Below, piece after piece: positions 1 through 6,374 of a stretch of 64,000 nt of DNA (position 1 is the stretch's first letter; every line of letters begins with the position of its first letter). This DNA is from Hymenobacter persicinus (GTDB lineage: Bacteria; Bacteroidota; Bacteroidia; Cytophagales; Hymenobacteraceae): the NCBI RefSeq assembly GCF_004167665.1, contig NZ_SEWE01000014.1, positions 42,895-106,894 of the forward strand. The letters run 5' to 3'. The translations under genes and the position numbers were made by a program. Below the pieces are notes generated by a model that did no database searches, was not told the DNA's origin, and worked only from the letters and a program-made list of their open reading frames with translations.

Positions 1-1319
1 TGCAGCTCGGCGAAGGTGCCGCCGGTGAAGTCGTACCAGCGCTGGTTGTAGTAGATCACGCCGCCTTCCGCCCGCGACATCCAGGCCATCTGGGGCAGGG
101 CTTCGAGCAAGTGGCGAAACTGCTCGTTGCTTTGCTGCAGGGCCTGCTCGGTCCGCTTCTGGGAGTCGATATTGGTAGCCGTGCCCACCCACTGCGTCAC
201 GGTGCCGTCGGGGGCCTGCACGGGTACGGAGCGGCTTAAAAACCAGCGGTATTCCCCAGTAGCCTGCTCGAGCAGCCGAATCTCCATTTCCACCGGCTCG
301 GGTCGGAGCAGGGCGCCGCGGCGCTGCTCAAAGATGCGGGCAAAGTCGTCGGGGTGGGTCAGGTGCTGCCACTGCCAGTCGCGCGAGTCGGGCAGGGCGA
401 GGCCCGTAAAGTGCTCCCAGTACGGGTTAACGTATTCGAGGTGACCCTCGGCGTCGGTAATCCAGATAAGCTGGTGCTGCACTTCGGCCAGCAACTGAAA
501 GCGGGTGGCGCTCTGCTGGGCCAGCCGCTCGGCGGCCCGCTGCCGGGTCACGTCCTGCATGGCGCCCAGCAGGCGCACGGGCTGGCCTTGGCCGTCGCGC
601 AGCACGTAGGCGCGGTCCACGACTTCAGCCCAGCTACCGTCGCCGCGCTCAAAGCGGTATTCGATGGTGAAAACCGTTTCCCGGGGCGAAGCCAGGGCGC
701 GGGCCTGCTCGGCGTGCACCCGGGGCCGGTCGGCGGGGTGCAGCCGCTCGTGCCAGAAGTTCAGGGCCTGGCAGTCGGTTTCGGGCGGGAAGCCGAAGAG
801 CGTTTTAAAGGCCGCGTTGCGCCACACGGTGTCGGTACGCGGGTCGTAGTCCCAGATGGCGTCGTGGGTGGCCTGGGCCAGCAGCCCGAAACCTTCCCGG
901 TTGAGCGTGTCCTGCTGGCGGGCCAGCACCTCGTCCGTCACGTTCACCACCCGGCACAGCAGGTAGCGCAGCGTGTTGTGCGGGGTCAGCACGGGCCGCA
1001 GCTGTAGCTGCCAGTAGCTCGGCACGAGGCTGCCGTTGCTGCGGCGCAGGTTGTACTGCAAGCTGAGCGTGTGGCTGCGGGGCATGCGCACCACCTCGGC
1101 CAACGCTTCCTGCCAGGCGGGCAATGACACCAGCTCCGAGGCGGGGTGCTGTGCGAAAACAGTGAGGGCGGGCTGGCCGAGCAGTTCCCCGCGGGAAAGC
1201 TGTAGCAGGTGGCAGAGTCCCTCGTTGGCGGCCGCAATGCGCAGGTCCGGGCTTAGTACGAGGTGCGGGGCGAGCAGAGCCTCGAAGATAAGCTCAAAGT
1301 CAACGGCTTCAGCGGACAT
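1..1319 (-). CDS. Multi-PAS sensor protein, 3' part cut by window edge
   Basis: The frame is open from an ATG at 1319 to the left edge, about 439 codons. The translation begins MSAEAVDFELIFEALLAPHL and holds at least four PAS-like units, at roughly residues 5-120, 140-260, 270-385 and 400 onward. Each of the middle units ends in a typical PAS-to-PAC phrase (for example LLGAMQDVTRQRAAE and WVGTATNIDSQKRTE). No signal peptide or membrane helix is visible, so it should sense a cytoplasmic cue. Proteins built this way in Bacteroidota usually end in a histidine kinase, but that part lies outside the window, so kinase activity is inferred. It is transcribed leftward, downstream of msrA on the same strand, with about 160 bp between them. 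Confidence 0.85.
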   Translation of the reverse strand, partial: MSAEAVDFELIFEALLAPHLVLSPDLRIAAANEGLCHLLQLSRGELLGQPALTVFAQHPASELVSLPAWQEALAEVVRMPRSHTLSLQYNLRRSNGSLVPSYWQLQLRPVLTPHNTLRYLLCRVVNVTDEVLARQQDTLNREGFGLLAQATHDAIWDYDPRTDTVWRNAAFKTLFGFPPETDCQALNFWHERLHPADRPRVHAEQARALASPRETVFTIEYRFERGDGSWAEVVDRAYVLRDGQGQPVRLLGAMQDVTRQRAAERLAQQSATRFQLLAEVQHQLIWITDAEGHLEYVNPYWEHFTGLALPDSRDWQWQHLTHPDDFARIFEQRRGALLRPEPVEMEIRLLEQATGEYRWFLSRSVPVQAPDGTVTQWVGTATNIDSQKRTEQALQQSNEQFRHLLEALPQMAWMSRAEGGVIYYNQRWYDFTGGTFAEL

Positions 1320-1428
1320 GCGGCATGAAAAAAACGAGGGGCTTCATTGCCGGATCAGACGACCGGAATTCGCGGACTGGCCGCTCTAACAAAGATAGGG
1401 GCTGGCGGCCCGTTGCCATGGGTTCAGC

Positions 1429-1461
1429 CGAAAAAAGGCTCCGCTCCCGCAGAAGCTGAGC
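1429..1461 (-). terminator. Probable terminator after msrA
   Basis: Read on the minus strand, a GGCTC...GAGCC stem with a long loop is followed by TTTTTT, just after the msrA stop. The stem is short, so this is tentative. Confidence 0.4.
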
Positions 1462-1482
1462 CCTGACCCGGGTGGAGGGCCG

Positions 1483-2181
1483 CTATTCGGTCTTGAGCAG
1501 AGCAGGAAAAGCCTTACGGAACTTGGCCACCTTGGGTCCCGACACCGAGCGGATGTAGGAATCGTCGGGGTGGAGGCGGTAGTAGCCCTGGTGGTAGTCT
1601 TCGGCGGGCCAGAACCGGGTGAAGGGCACCACCTGGGTCACGATGGGGTCGGGGTAGTGCTTGGTGGAATTCACCCGCTGAATGGTGGCTTCGATGAGTT
1701 GCTTTTCCTCGGGGGTACGGTAGAAGGCAATGGAGCGGTACTGCGTGCCGGCGTCGGGGCCCTGGCGGTTGAGGGTCGTCGGGTCGTGGGCGCCTACGAA
1801 AAACACGTCCAGCAGCGTCTGGTAGCTGATCTGCTTGGGGTCGTAGTAAATTTCCACCGACTCGGCGTGGCCCGTGGCACCGCTGCCGACCTGCTCGTAG
1901 GTGGGGTTCAGCTCGGGGCCGCCGGCGTAGCCCGACACGACCTGCTTGACCCCGCGCAGTTCTTCGAAAATCTCTTCTTCGCACCAGAAGCAGCCCCCGG
2001 CGAAGGTGGCCACGGCCAGGCCGTCGAGGGAGGCGGGGGCACCGCCGGTGGTGGGCTGGCGGAAGGCGGCGGGCTCGGTGGCGGCCGCGGTTTCGTCGGT
2101 GGCTGGGGTGCGCTGGGTGCAGGCCGCTATGCTCAGCAGCAGGCCCAGCAGATACAAGGGAAACTGGAAGGTCTTCATCAC
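1483..2181 (-). CDS. msrA: Peptide methionine-(S)-S-oxide reductase, lipoprotein form
   Basis: This 232-residue protein reduces methionine-S-sulfoxide in oxidised proteins. Residues 1-20 form a lipoprotein signal with lipobox LSIAAC (Cys21), so the enzyme is probably lipid-anchored in the periplasm and not cytoplasmic like the classic MsrA. A low-complexity linker of about 35 residues leads to the MsrA core, with the active-site motif GGCFWCEE (catalytic Cys64, second Cys67) and the conserved SGYAGG and GHAESVEIYYD segments. The C-terminal resolving cysteines of the E. coli type are absent; Cys67 may take that role (inference). A second Met directly follows the first, so the start could be one codon later. 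MsrB is not next to it. Confidence 0.95.
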   Translation of the reverse strand: MMKTFQFPLYLLGLLLSIAACTQRTPATDETAAATEPAAFRQPTTGGAPASLDGLAVATFAGGCFWCEEEIFEELRGVKQVVSGYAGGPELNPTYEQVGSGATGHAESVEIYYDPKQISYQTLLDVFFVGAHDPTTLNRQGPDAGTQYRSIAFYRTPEEKQLIEATIQRVNSTKHYPDPIVTQVVPFTRFWPAEDYHQGYYRLHPDDSYIRSVSGPKVAKFRKAFPALLKTE

Positions 2182-2310
2182 GGCCTACATACGCGGTGGA
2201 GCTTGGGTGGGATGCCGTTTAGACCACGAAGCTCAAGCATTGTATCCAAATAAAAATGGGTGGAAATTTGCCCCCGCTACTTCTTTCCGTTCCGTCAGCC
2301 GCCCCACCCC

Positions 2311-2721
2311 ATGCCCACCCACCTGCGCCGACCCGATGGCCACATTTTCCTGACCGTAGAGCGGGATCGGACCAACAACTGGATTTACGCGCACTGGACC
2401 GGCATTCAAACCCTGGCCACCATTCAGCAGGGCGGCCTGTTTTACGTCGACATGCTGCGCCAGGAGCCTTGCTCGCGCCTGCTCAACGACCACCGGGAGT
2501 TGATTGGGCGCTTCACGGACGCCAACGAGTGGATTGCCACCGTCTGGACGCCCCTGATTCTGCAGGCCGGGCTGCGCTACTTCGCCCAGGTGCTGTCCCC
2601 GGGTATTTTTGGGCAGATGTCCATTCAGGATCTGCACCAGCGCATCGGCGACCAGTTCGAGATGCAGTTCTTCAAGGATTTCGAGGCTGCCCAGCAGTGG
2701 CTGCGCAGCCTGCCCGACTGA
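2311..2721 (+). CDS. STAS/SpoIIAA-like small protein, paralogue A
   Basis: This 136-residue soluble protein starts at MPTHLRRPDG; an in-frame upstream Met at 2260 would add an unlikely leader. It reads like the alpha/beta STAS or SpoIIAA-like proteins common in Bacteroidota: a strand-rich start (WIYAHWTGIQT), a conserved LLNDHRELIGRF segment, WTPLILQAGLRYFAQV, and a C-terminal FKDFEAAQQWLRSL helix. The fold is assigned from pattern only. It is clearly homologous to the protein at 13250-13651: both share NNWIYAHW or NGWIYAHW, QEPCS-LLNDH, AGLR and the terminal A--WLR. It is divergent from msrA. No function is known. Confidence 0.8.
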   Translation: MPTHLRRPDGHIFLTVERDRTNNWIYAHWTGIQTLATIQQGGLFYVDMLRQEPCSRLLNDHRELIGRFTDANEWIATVWTPLILQAGLRYFAQVLSPGIFGQMSIQDLHQRIGDQFEMQFFKDFEAAQQWLRSLPD

Positions 2722-2741
2722 GTCCATTAAGTCGGGAAAAT

Positions 2742-2772
2742 AAAAAACGCCGGCCCCGGGGCCGGCGTTTTT
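2742..2772. terminator. Bidirectional terminator
   Basis: AAAAAA, a perfect AACGCCGGCCCC/GGGGCCGGCGTT stem and TTTTT lie between two convergent genes, so the hairpin can serve both strands. Confidence 0.9.
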
Positions 2773-2798
2773 GCTACGTGGGCGGTTAAGCGCTGACG

Positions 2799-3791
2799 TT
2801 AGTTGAGCTGCAATTGGGCCAGGGCCTTGTTGATGAAGTCGATTTCCTCGGCGGCCAGCTTCACCTCAATGGCGCGGGCATTCTGCACGGCCTGCTCGGC
2901 ATTGCGGGCCCCCACTAGGGCCACCGTGATGCCGGGCTGAGCCAGCGTCCAGCGGATGACGAGCTGGGACAAGCTGGCATTTTTGCTTTCGGCCATGGGC
3001 TGGAGCTTGGCCAGGAAGGCATTCACCCGGGTGATGTTGTCGGCCGTGAACAGGCGGTTGGTGGCGCGCAGGTCGGAGGCGTCGAAGTGCTGGCCGGGCC
3101 GAAACTTGCCGGTCAGCAAACCTAGCTGCATCGGGCTGTAGGCCAGAATGGCCTTGTTGTGCTCAAGGCAGTAGGGGACCAGGTCCTGCTCAATGTCGCG
3201 GCGCAGCATGCTGTAGGGCACTTGGTTGGAGGCCAGCGGCACGGTCTGCTCGGCTTCGCGCATCTGGTCCACCGAGTAGTTGCTCACGCCCACGGCCCGC
3301 ACTTTGCCCTGTTCCACGAGACGTTGCACGGCTTCCATCGTGTCGGGGATGGGAGTGGTTTTGTCGGGCCAGTGAATCTGGTACAGGTCGATGTAGTCGG
3401 TGCCCAGGCGGCGGAGACTGTCTTCGCATTCTTTGATGATGCTGGCCGGGGCGGCGTACTTGTACACGTCGAGGTCGTGGCCGCTGTTGTCCTTGGTTTT
3501 CATGGCGAAGTCGCCCTGGGCCAAGTCCCAGCGCATACCGAATTTGGTAAGCACCTGCACCTTGTCGCGGGGCAGGCTCTTGATGGCTTCCCCCACGATT
3601 TCCTCGCTCAGGCCCTGCCCGTAAATCGGGGCCGTGTCGATGGACGTAACGCCCAGGTCGTAAGAGGCGTGAATGGCGCCCACGGCGTCGTTTTGTTCGG
3701 TGCCGCCCCACATCCAGCCTCCGGCGGCCCAGCTGCCGAAGGTGATGGCCGAGGCCGTGACGGAGGAGTCGCCTAGTTGCTTGTATTCCAT
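2799..3791 (-). CDS. Aldo/keto reductase
   Basis: This 330-residue NADPH-dependent aldehyde/ketone reductase has a TIM-barrel fold. The start MEYKQLGDSS at 3791 is chosen because family members begin just before this strand; the frame is open for another 40 codons upstream but those are not family-like. The catalytic tetrad of the superfamily is visible: Asp52 (TSIDTAPIYG), Tyr57, Lys83 (LTKFG) and His140 (YQIHWPD). The cofactor-binding end is present near ALVGARNAEQ. The sequence resembles the YajO/Tas-like class, but the substrate cannot be read from it. It is monocistronic, with a terminator on each side. Confidence 0.93.
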   Translation of the reverse strand: MEYKQLGDSSVTASAITFGSWAAGGWMWGGTEQNDAVGAIHASYDLGVTSIDTAPIYGQGLSEEIVGEAIKSLPRDKVQVLTKFGMRWDLAQGDFAMKTKDNSGHDLDVYKYAAPASIIKECEDSLRRLGTDYIDLYQIHWPDKTTPIPDTMEAVQRLVEQGKVRAVGVSNYSVDQMREAEQTVPLASNQVPYSMLRRDIEQDLVPYCLEHNKAILAYSPMQLGLLTGKFRPGQHFDASDLRATNRLFTADNITRVNAFLAKLQPMAESKNASLSQLVIRWTLAQPGITVALVGARNAEQAVQNARAIEVKLAAEEIDFINKALAQLQLN

Positions 3792-3911
3792 AAAAGAGAT
3801 GATTCTGACGAAGTAAATGCCGACCGGCGGGCCGGCCGTGGTAAGCCGGTACAACCAGCCCGACGGGCAAAGGTTGGCTGCTGGGCCCGGGTTGGCGCCG
3901 CCGGGGCGCAT

Positions 3912-3942
3912 AAAAAACGCCGGACCAGGGTCCGGCGTTTTT
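3912..3942 (-). terminator. Terminator after the Gly/Thr/Ser-repeat gene
   Basis: AACGCCGGACC/GGTCCGGCGTT stem with a two-base loop, flanked by A6 and T5. It nearly repeats the hairpin at 2742. Confidence 0.88.
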
Positions 3943-3974
3943 GCAAGGGGAAGAAGCTTGGGTCTGAGCCCGGC

Positions 3975-4493
3975 TTAGCGCGTGGTGCTGCCGCTGGTCG
4001 AGCCCGAGGTCATGGTGCCGGACCGGGAGCCGCTGGTCATGCTGCCTGAGCGGGTGCCTTTCGCCTTCGATTTCATCTTGGTGCCCGAGCCCGAAGTGGT
4101 GCGGCCGCTGCCGCTGGTCATGCTGCCCGAACGGCCGCTGGTCGTGCCGTAGGTGGTGGAACCCGAAGTGGTACCGGAATTCATGGAGCCCGAGGTAGTG
4201 CCCGAGGTCATCGTGCCGGTGGTGGTGCCGGAAGTCATCGTGCCCGAGGTTGTCCCGGAGGTCGTGGTGCCCGAGGTCATCGTGCCCGAAGTTGTGCCGG
4301 AAGTCATCGTACCGCTGGTCGTGCCCGAGGTCATGGAACCGGACGTGGAACCACTGGTGGTGCCGTAGGTGGTGGTGCCCGAGGTGGTACCGGCCGTCAT
4401 GGAGCCGGTAGTAGTGCCGGCGGTAGTGGTCTGAGCTTTAGCGGTCGAAAGGCCCGCAACTAACAGGGCGAGAGCAATCAAAGTACGTTTCAT
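3975..4493 (-). CDS. Secreted Gly/Thr/Ser-rich repeat protein
   Basis: This 172-residue protein starts with a Sec signal (MKRTLIALALLVAGLSTAKA, cut before QTTT). The rest is almost only Gly, Thr, Ser and Met, built from overlapping units of the type GTTSGTMTS and GTTSGSMTS. Tyr occurs in GTTTYGTTSGS. One basic patch near residue 140 (TKMKSKAKGTR) interrupts the repeats. There is no lipobox, T9SS domain or membrane segment. Such sequence should be disordered or form a flexible, possibly O-glycosylated extracellular chain; this is inference. The start at 4493 is supported by the signal peptide; the open frame upstream is not protein-like. The long repeats make copy-number change likely. Confidence 0.8.
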   Translation of the reverse strand: MKRTLIALALLVAGLSTAKAQTTTAGTTTGSMTAGTTSGTTTYGTTSGSTSGSMTSGTTSGTMTSGTTSGTMTSGTTTSGTTSGTMTSGTTTGTMTSGTTSGSMNSGTTSGSTTYGTTSGRSGSMTSGSGRTTSGSGTKMKSKAKGTRSGSMTSGSRSGTMTSGSTSGSTTR

Positions 4494-4784
4494 GGGGATG
4501 GGTGTTGGGTTGGGGAACGTCGGCTTGTTAGAAAAGCGCAACAGCAAGTGGTTTTCTATCAAAGCTTTACGCGGCTGTTGGATAGGATGTTCCAAATAAA
4601 ATTCCGGCTTTTTCCCAGGCAGGCTGATAAGCTGGGCACTAGCTGGGACCCGATTTGCACCGGATAAGTCCCTAAAGCGCTGGTGCCGCGCATGCTGCGG
4701 CCAGTGCTGGGCGGTGGCTCTAATGGGCATCTTTTTGAGTAGATTCGTGTTGGCCCCTCACCACTTATTCTCTGATCCGGCATT

Positions 4785-5240
4785 ATGAAGAAAGTCCCGC
4801 TCGTTTTCCTGGCTGCCGTGGGCAGCGCATTAGCCGGCAGCAGCTTACCCGCCCGGGCCGGCAACGGCGGCGGCACCTCGTCGGTGACGGTGGTAGTATC
4901 GGAGCTGGTTTCGACCCGGGCGGCCGTGAAGCTGTACTTCTACAACGTGCGCGACACGTTTTTGCAGCACGGTGGCTACGCCTTTATGCGGGTGGTGCGC
5001 CCCGGCGGCCAAAGTCAGATTCAGCTGCCCGTGGACTTGCCCAATGGGGAGTGGGCCGTGGCCATCACCCAGGACACGAACAACAACGACAAGCTCGACA
5101 AGAACTTCCTGGGCATCCCGACCGAGCCCTACGCGTTTTCCAACAACATCCGGCCCACCGTCAGCGCCCCCGACTTCAACCAGTGCAAGTTTCTGGTCAG
5201 CGGCTCGGGCAAGGTGGTTTCCATCGTGCTGAAAAAGTAG
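4785..5240 (+). CDS. DUF2141 family exported protein
   Basis: This 151-residue protein has a signal peptide (MKKVPLVFLAAVGSALAGS...ARA). The mature part carries the DUF2141 signature: a Gly-Glu-Trp-Ala-Val-Ala strand, an Asn/Asp-rich segment (QDTNNNDKLDKNFLGIPTEPYAFSNN shortened here) and a conserved FLGIP-EPYAFSNN block. The length is normal for the family. The protein is probably a periplasmic or outer-membrane-associated beta-sandwich; the function of the family is unknown. It is divergent from the Gly/Thr/Ser-repeat gene, with a 291-bp intergenic region that should hold both promoters. Confidence 0.9.
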   Translation: MKKVPLVFLAAVGSALAGSSLPARAGNGGGTSSVTVVVSELVSTRAAVKLYFYNVRDTFLQHGGYAFMRVVRPGGQSQIQLPVDLPNGEWAVAITQDTNNNDKLDKNFLGIPTEPYAFSNNIRPTVSAPDFNQCKFLVSGSGKVVSIVLKK

Positions 5241-5301
5241 CGGGCCGGCCGCGCAGGATACTAATCCCCGACTTGGTGCCTTTCCTTACTCGAATTCTCT
5301 G

Positions 5302-5334
5302 AAGCGTTCTGGCCATAAGCCAGAGCGCTTTTTT
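5302..5334 (+). terminator. Rho-independent terminator of the DUF2141 gene
   Basis: AAGCGTTCTGGC/GCCAGAGCGCTT stem with one G-T pair, loop CATAA, then TTTTTT. Confidence 0.88.
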
Positions 5335-5441
5335 GGGTAGTGTTGGTGGAGTTTTTTGGAAAATAGAAGTTGTAACACGTTGCGGAGCGCAGAGCTCGTG
5401 TTAGTGTAAACGACCGTTTCCGTGAATTGTCTGAACTGTCA

Positions 5442-6125
5442 CTAGTGCAGATGAATTATCTGCTGCAACTGATTGGAATGTTCGACAAAGGGCTTTCCAT
5501 CAATGTGCAGGTTTCCGATGATATCACTCAGCAAACTACCGGAATAGGCGTTCAGACGATCTTGGGCCAGCAGGATGCGGAACTGGTACACGTTGTGGTC
5601 GTCCACGTACACCAAACAGTACCCCTGGTAGGGTTTCTCCTGCACCCGCAGGGTCGTATACCGCTCCACTGCAAAGTCGTTCGGGAACACTAGGTGATTC
5701 AACGTATCGGACTCTACCGCATCGAAGCGGGAAAATTTTGATGTGGCCAGGCGCCGTGCCAGGGCCAAGTAATCTAGAGAGGGACTATTCTTTGCCAAGC
5801 GGGTAAAGGTGACCCGTTCAGTACTGTCGTGGCTATCGAGTGGAACAAGGACTAACTCTTGGCCGTCGTCTTCTATGTGGGACTTCCACTTAGGCGGGAC
5901 GCAGATGATTTCCCTTCCTGCCTCAAACACGGCCCAGTTGGCTAACTCCGGACTAATCTCTCGTTCAAAGTGAGCGGACGTAACCTCTACTGTATCAACA
6001 GGCATCGGCGCAGCAGCTTGCCGTTGTTCTTCGCTAAGGGTTGGGCCACATTGCGTACAAATAGCAAGCAAAAAGCAGGGTAACAGAATACGAAGACGCG
6101 AGTGAGTGCGGAGAAGATAGTTCAT
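5442..6125 (-). CDS. Putative lipoprotein of unknown function
   Basis: This 227-residue protein begins with a hydrophobic signal (LRILLPCFLLAIC) followed by cysteines at about residues 23 and 26 (ICTQCG). Neither gives a classical lipobox, so lipid anchoring is only likely. The mature part has no family I recognise. It has a mixed alpha/beta pattern with PPKWKSHIEDDG, VERYTTLRVQEKPYQGYCLVY and a C-terminal LLSDIIGNLHIDG segment. Base composition is less GC-rich than in the neighbours, which fits a recently acquired or fast-evolving gene. It is convergent with the DUF2141 gene and divergent from the large fusion gene at 6375. Confidence 0.75.
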   Translation of the reverse strand: MNYLLRTHSRLRILLPCFLLAICTQCGPTLSEEQRQAAAPMPVDTVEVTSAHFEREISPELANWAVFEAGREIICVPPKWKSHIEDDGQELVLVPLDSHDSTERVTFTRLAKNSPSLDYLALARRLATSKFSRFDAVESDTLNHLVFPNDFAVERYTTLRVQEKPYQGYCLVYVDDHNVYQFRILLAQDRLNAYSGSLLSDIIGNLHIDGKPFVEHSNQLQQIIHLH

Positions 6126-6237
6126 GTGAGCAAAGCGGAACCTGTTCCCTAAGGTCCGTTAAAGTAAGGCTCCTTCTCCTAAACCGCTGCCGGTGCCCGC
6201 CTACTGGCCTGGCAAAGCGGTGCTACGGACCAGATTG

Positions 6238-6275
6238 AGTTCCCGAAACTCAGCTTTGGACGCGTTTCGGGAACT
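6238..6275. repeat. 12-bp perfect inverted repeat upstream of the fusion gene
   Basis: AGTTCCCGAAAC and GTTTCGGGAACT are separated by 14 bases. There is no T-run, so this is not a standard terminator. It may be a leader hairpin or an operator for the gene at 6375. Confidence 0.6.
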
Positions 6276-6374
6276 GTGTGCTTCTCGCAAGATCTGGGTA
6301 AGGAAAAGCTTGGGGTCGGGGCTTTTGCTTTCCAGCCCGGGACCGGGTTTCTTGCGGCGTCCCAACCCCTTGCC

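Noticed and set aside
1..1007. Plus-strand frames at the left edge
   Set aside because: They are antisense to the multi-PAS gene, whose PAS-PAC blocks are clear on the minus strand.
4153..4368. Plus-strand frame giving an EVVPEVIVP repeat protein
   Set aside because: It is the antisense reading of the Gly/Thr/Ser repeat gene, which has a signal peptide and terminator on the minus strand. The periodicity comes from the repeats.
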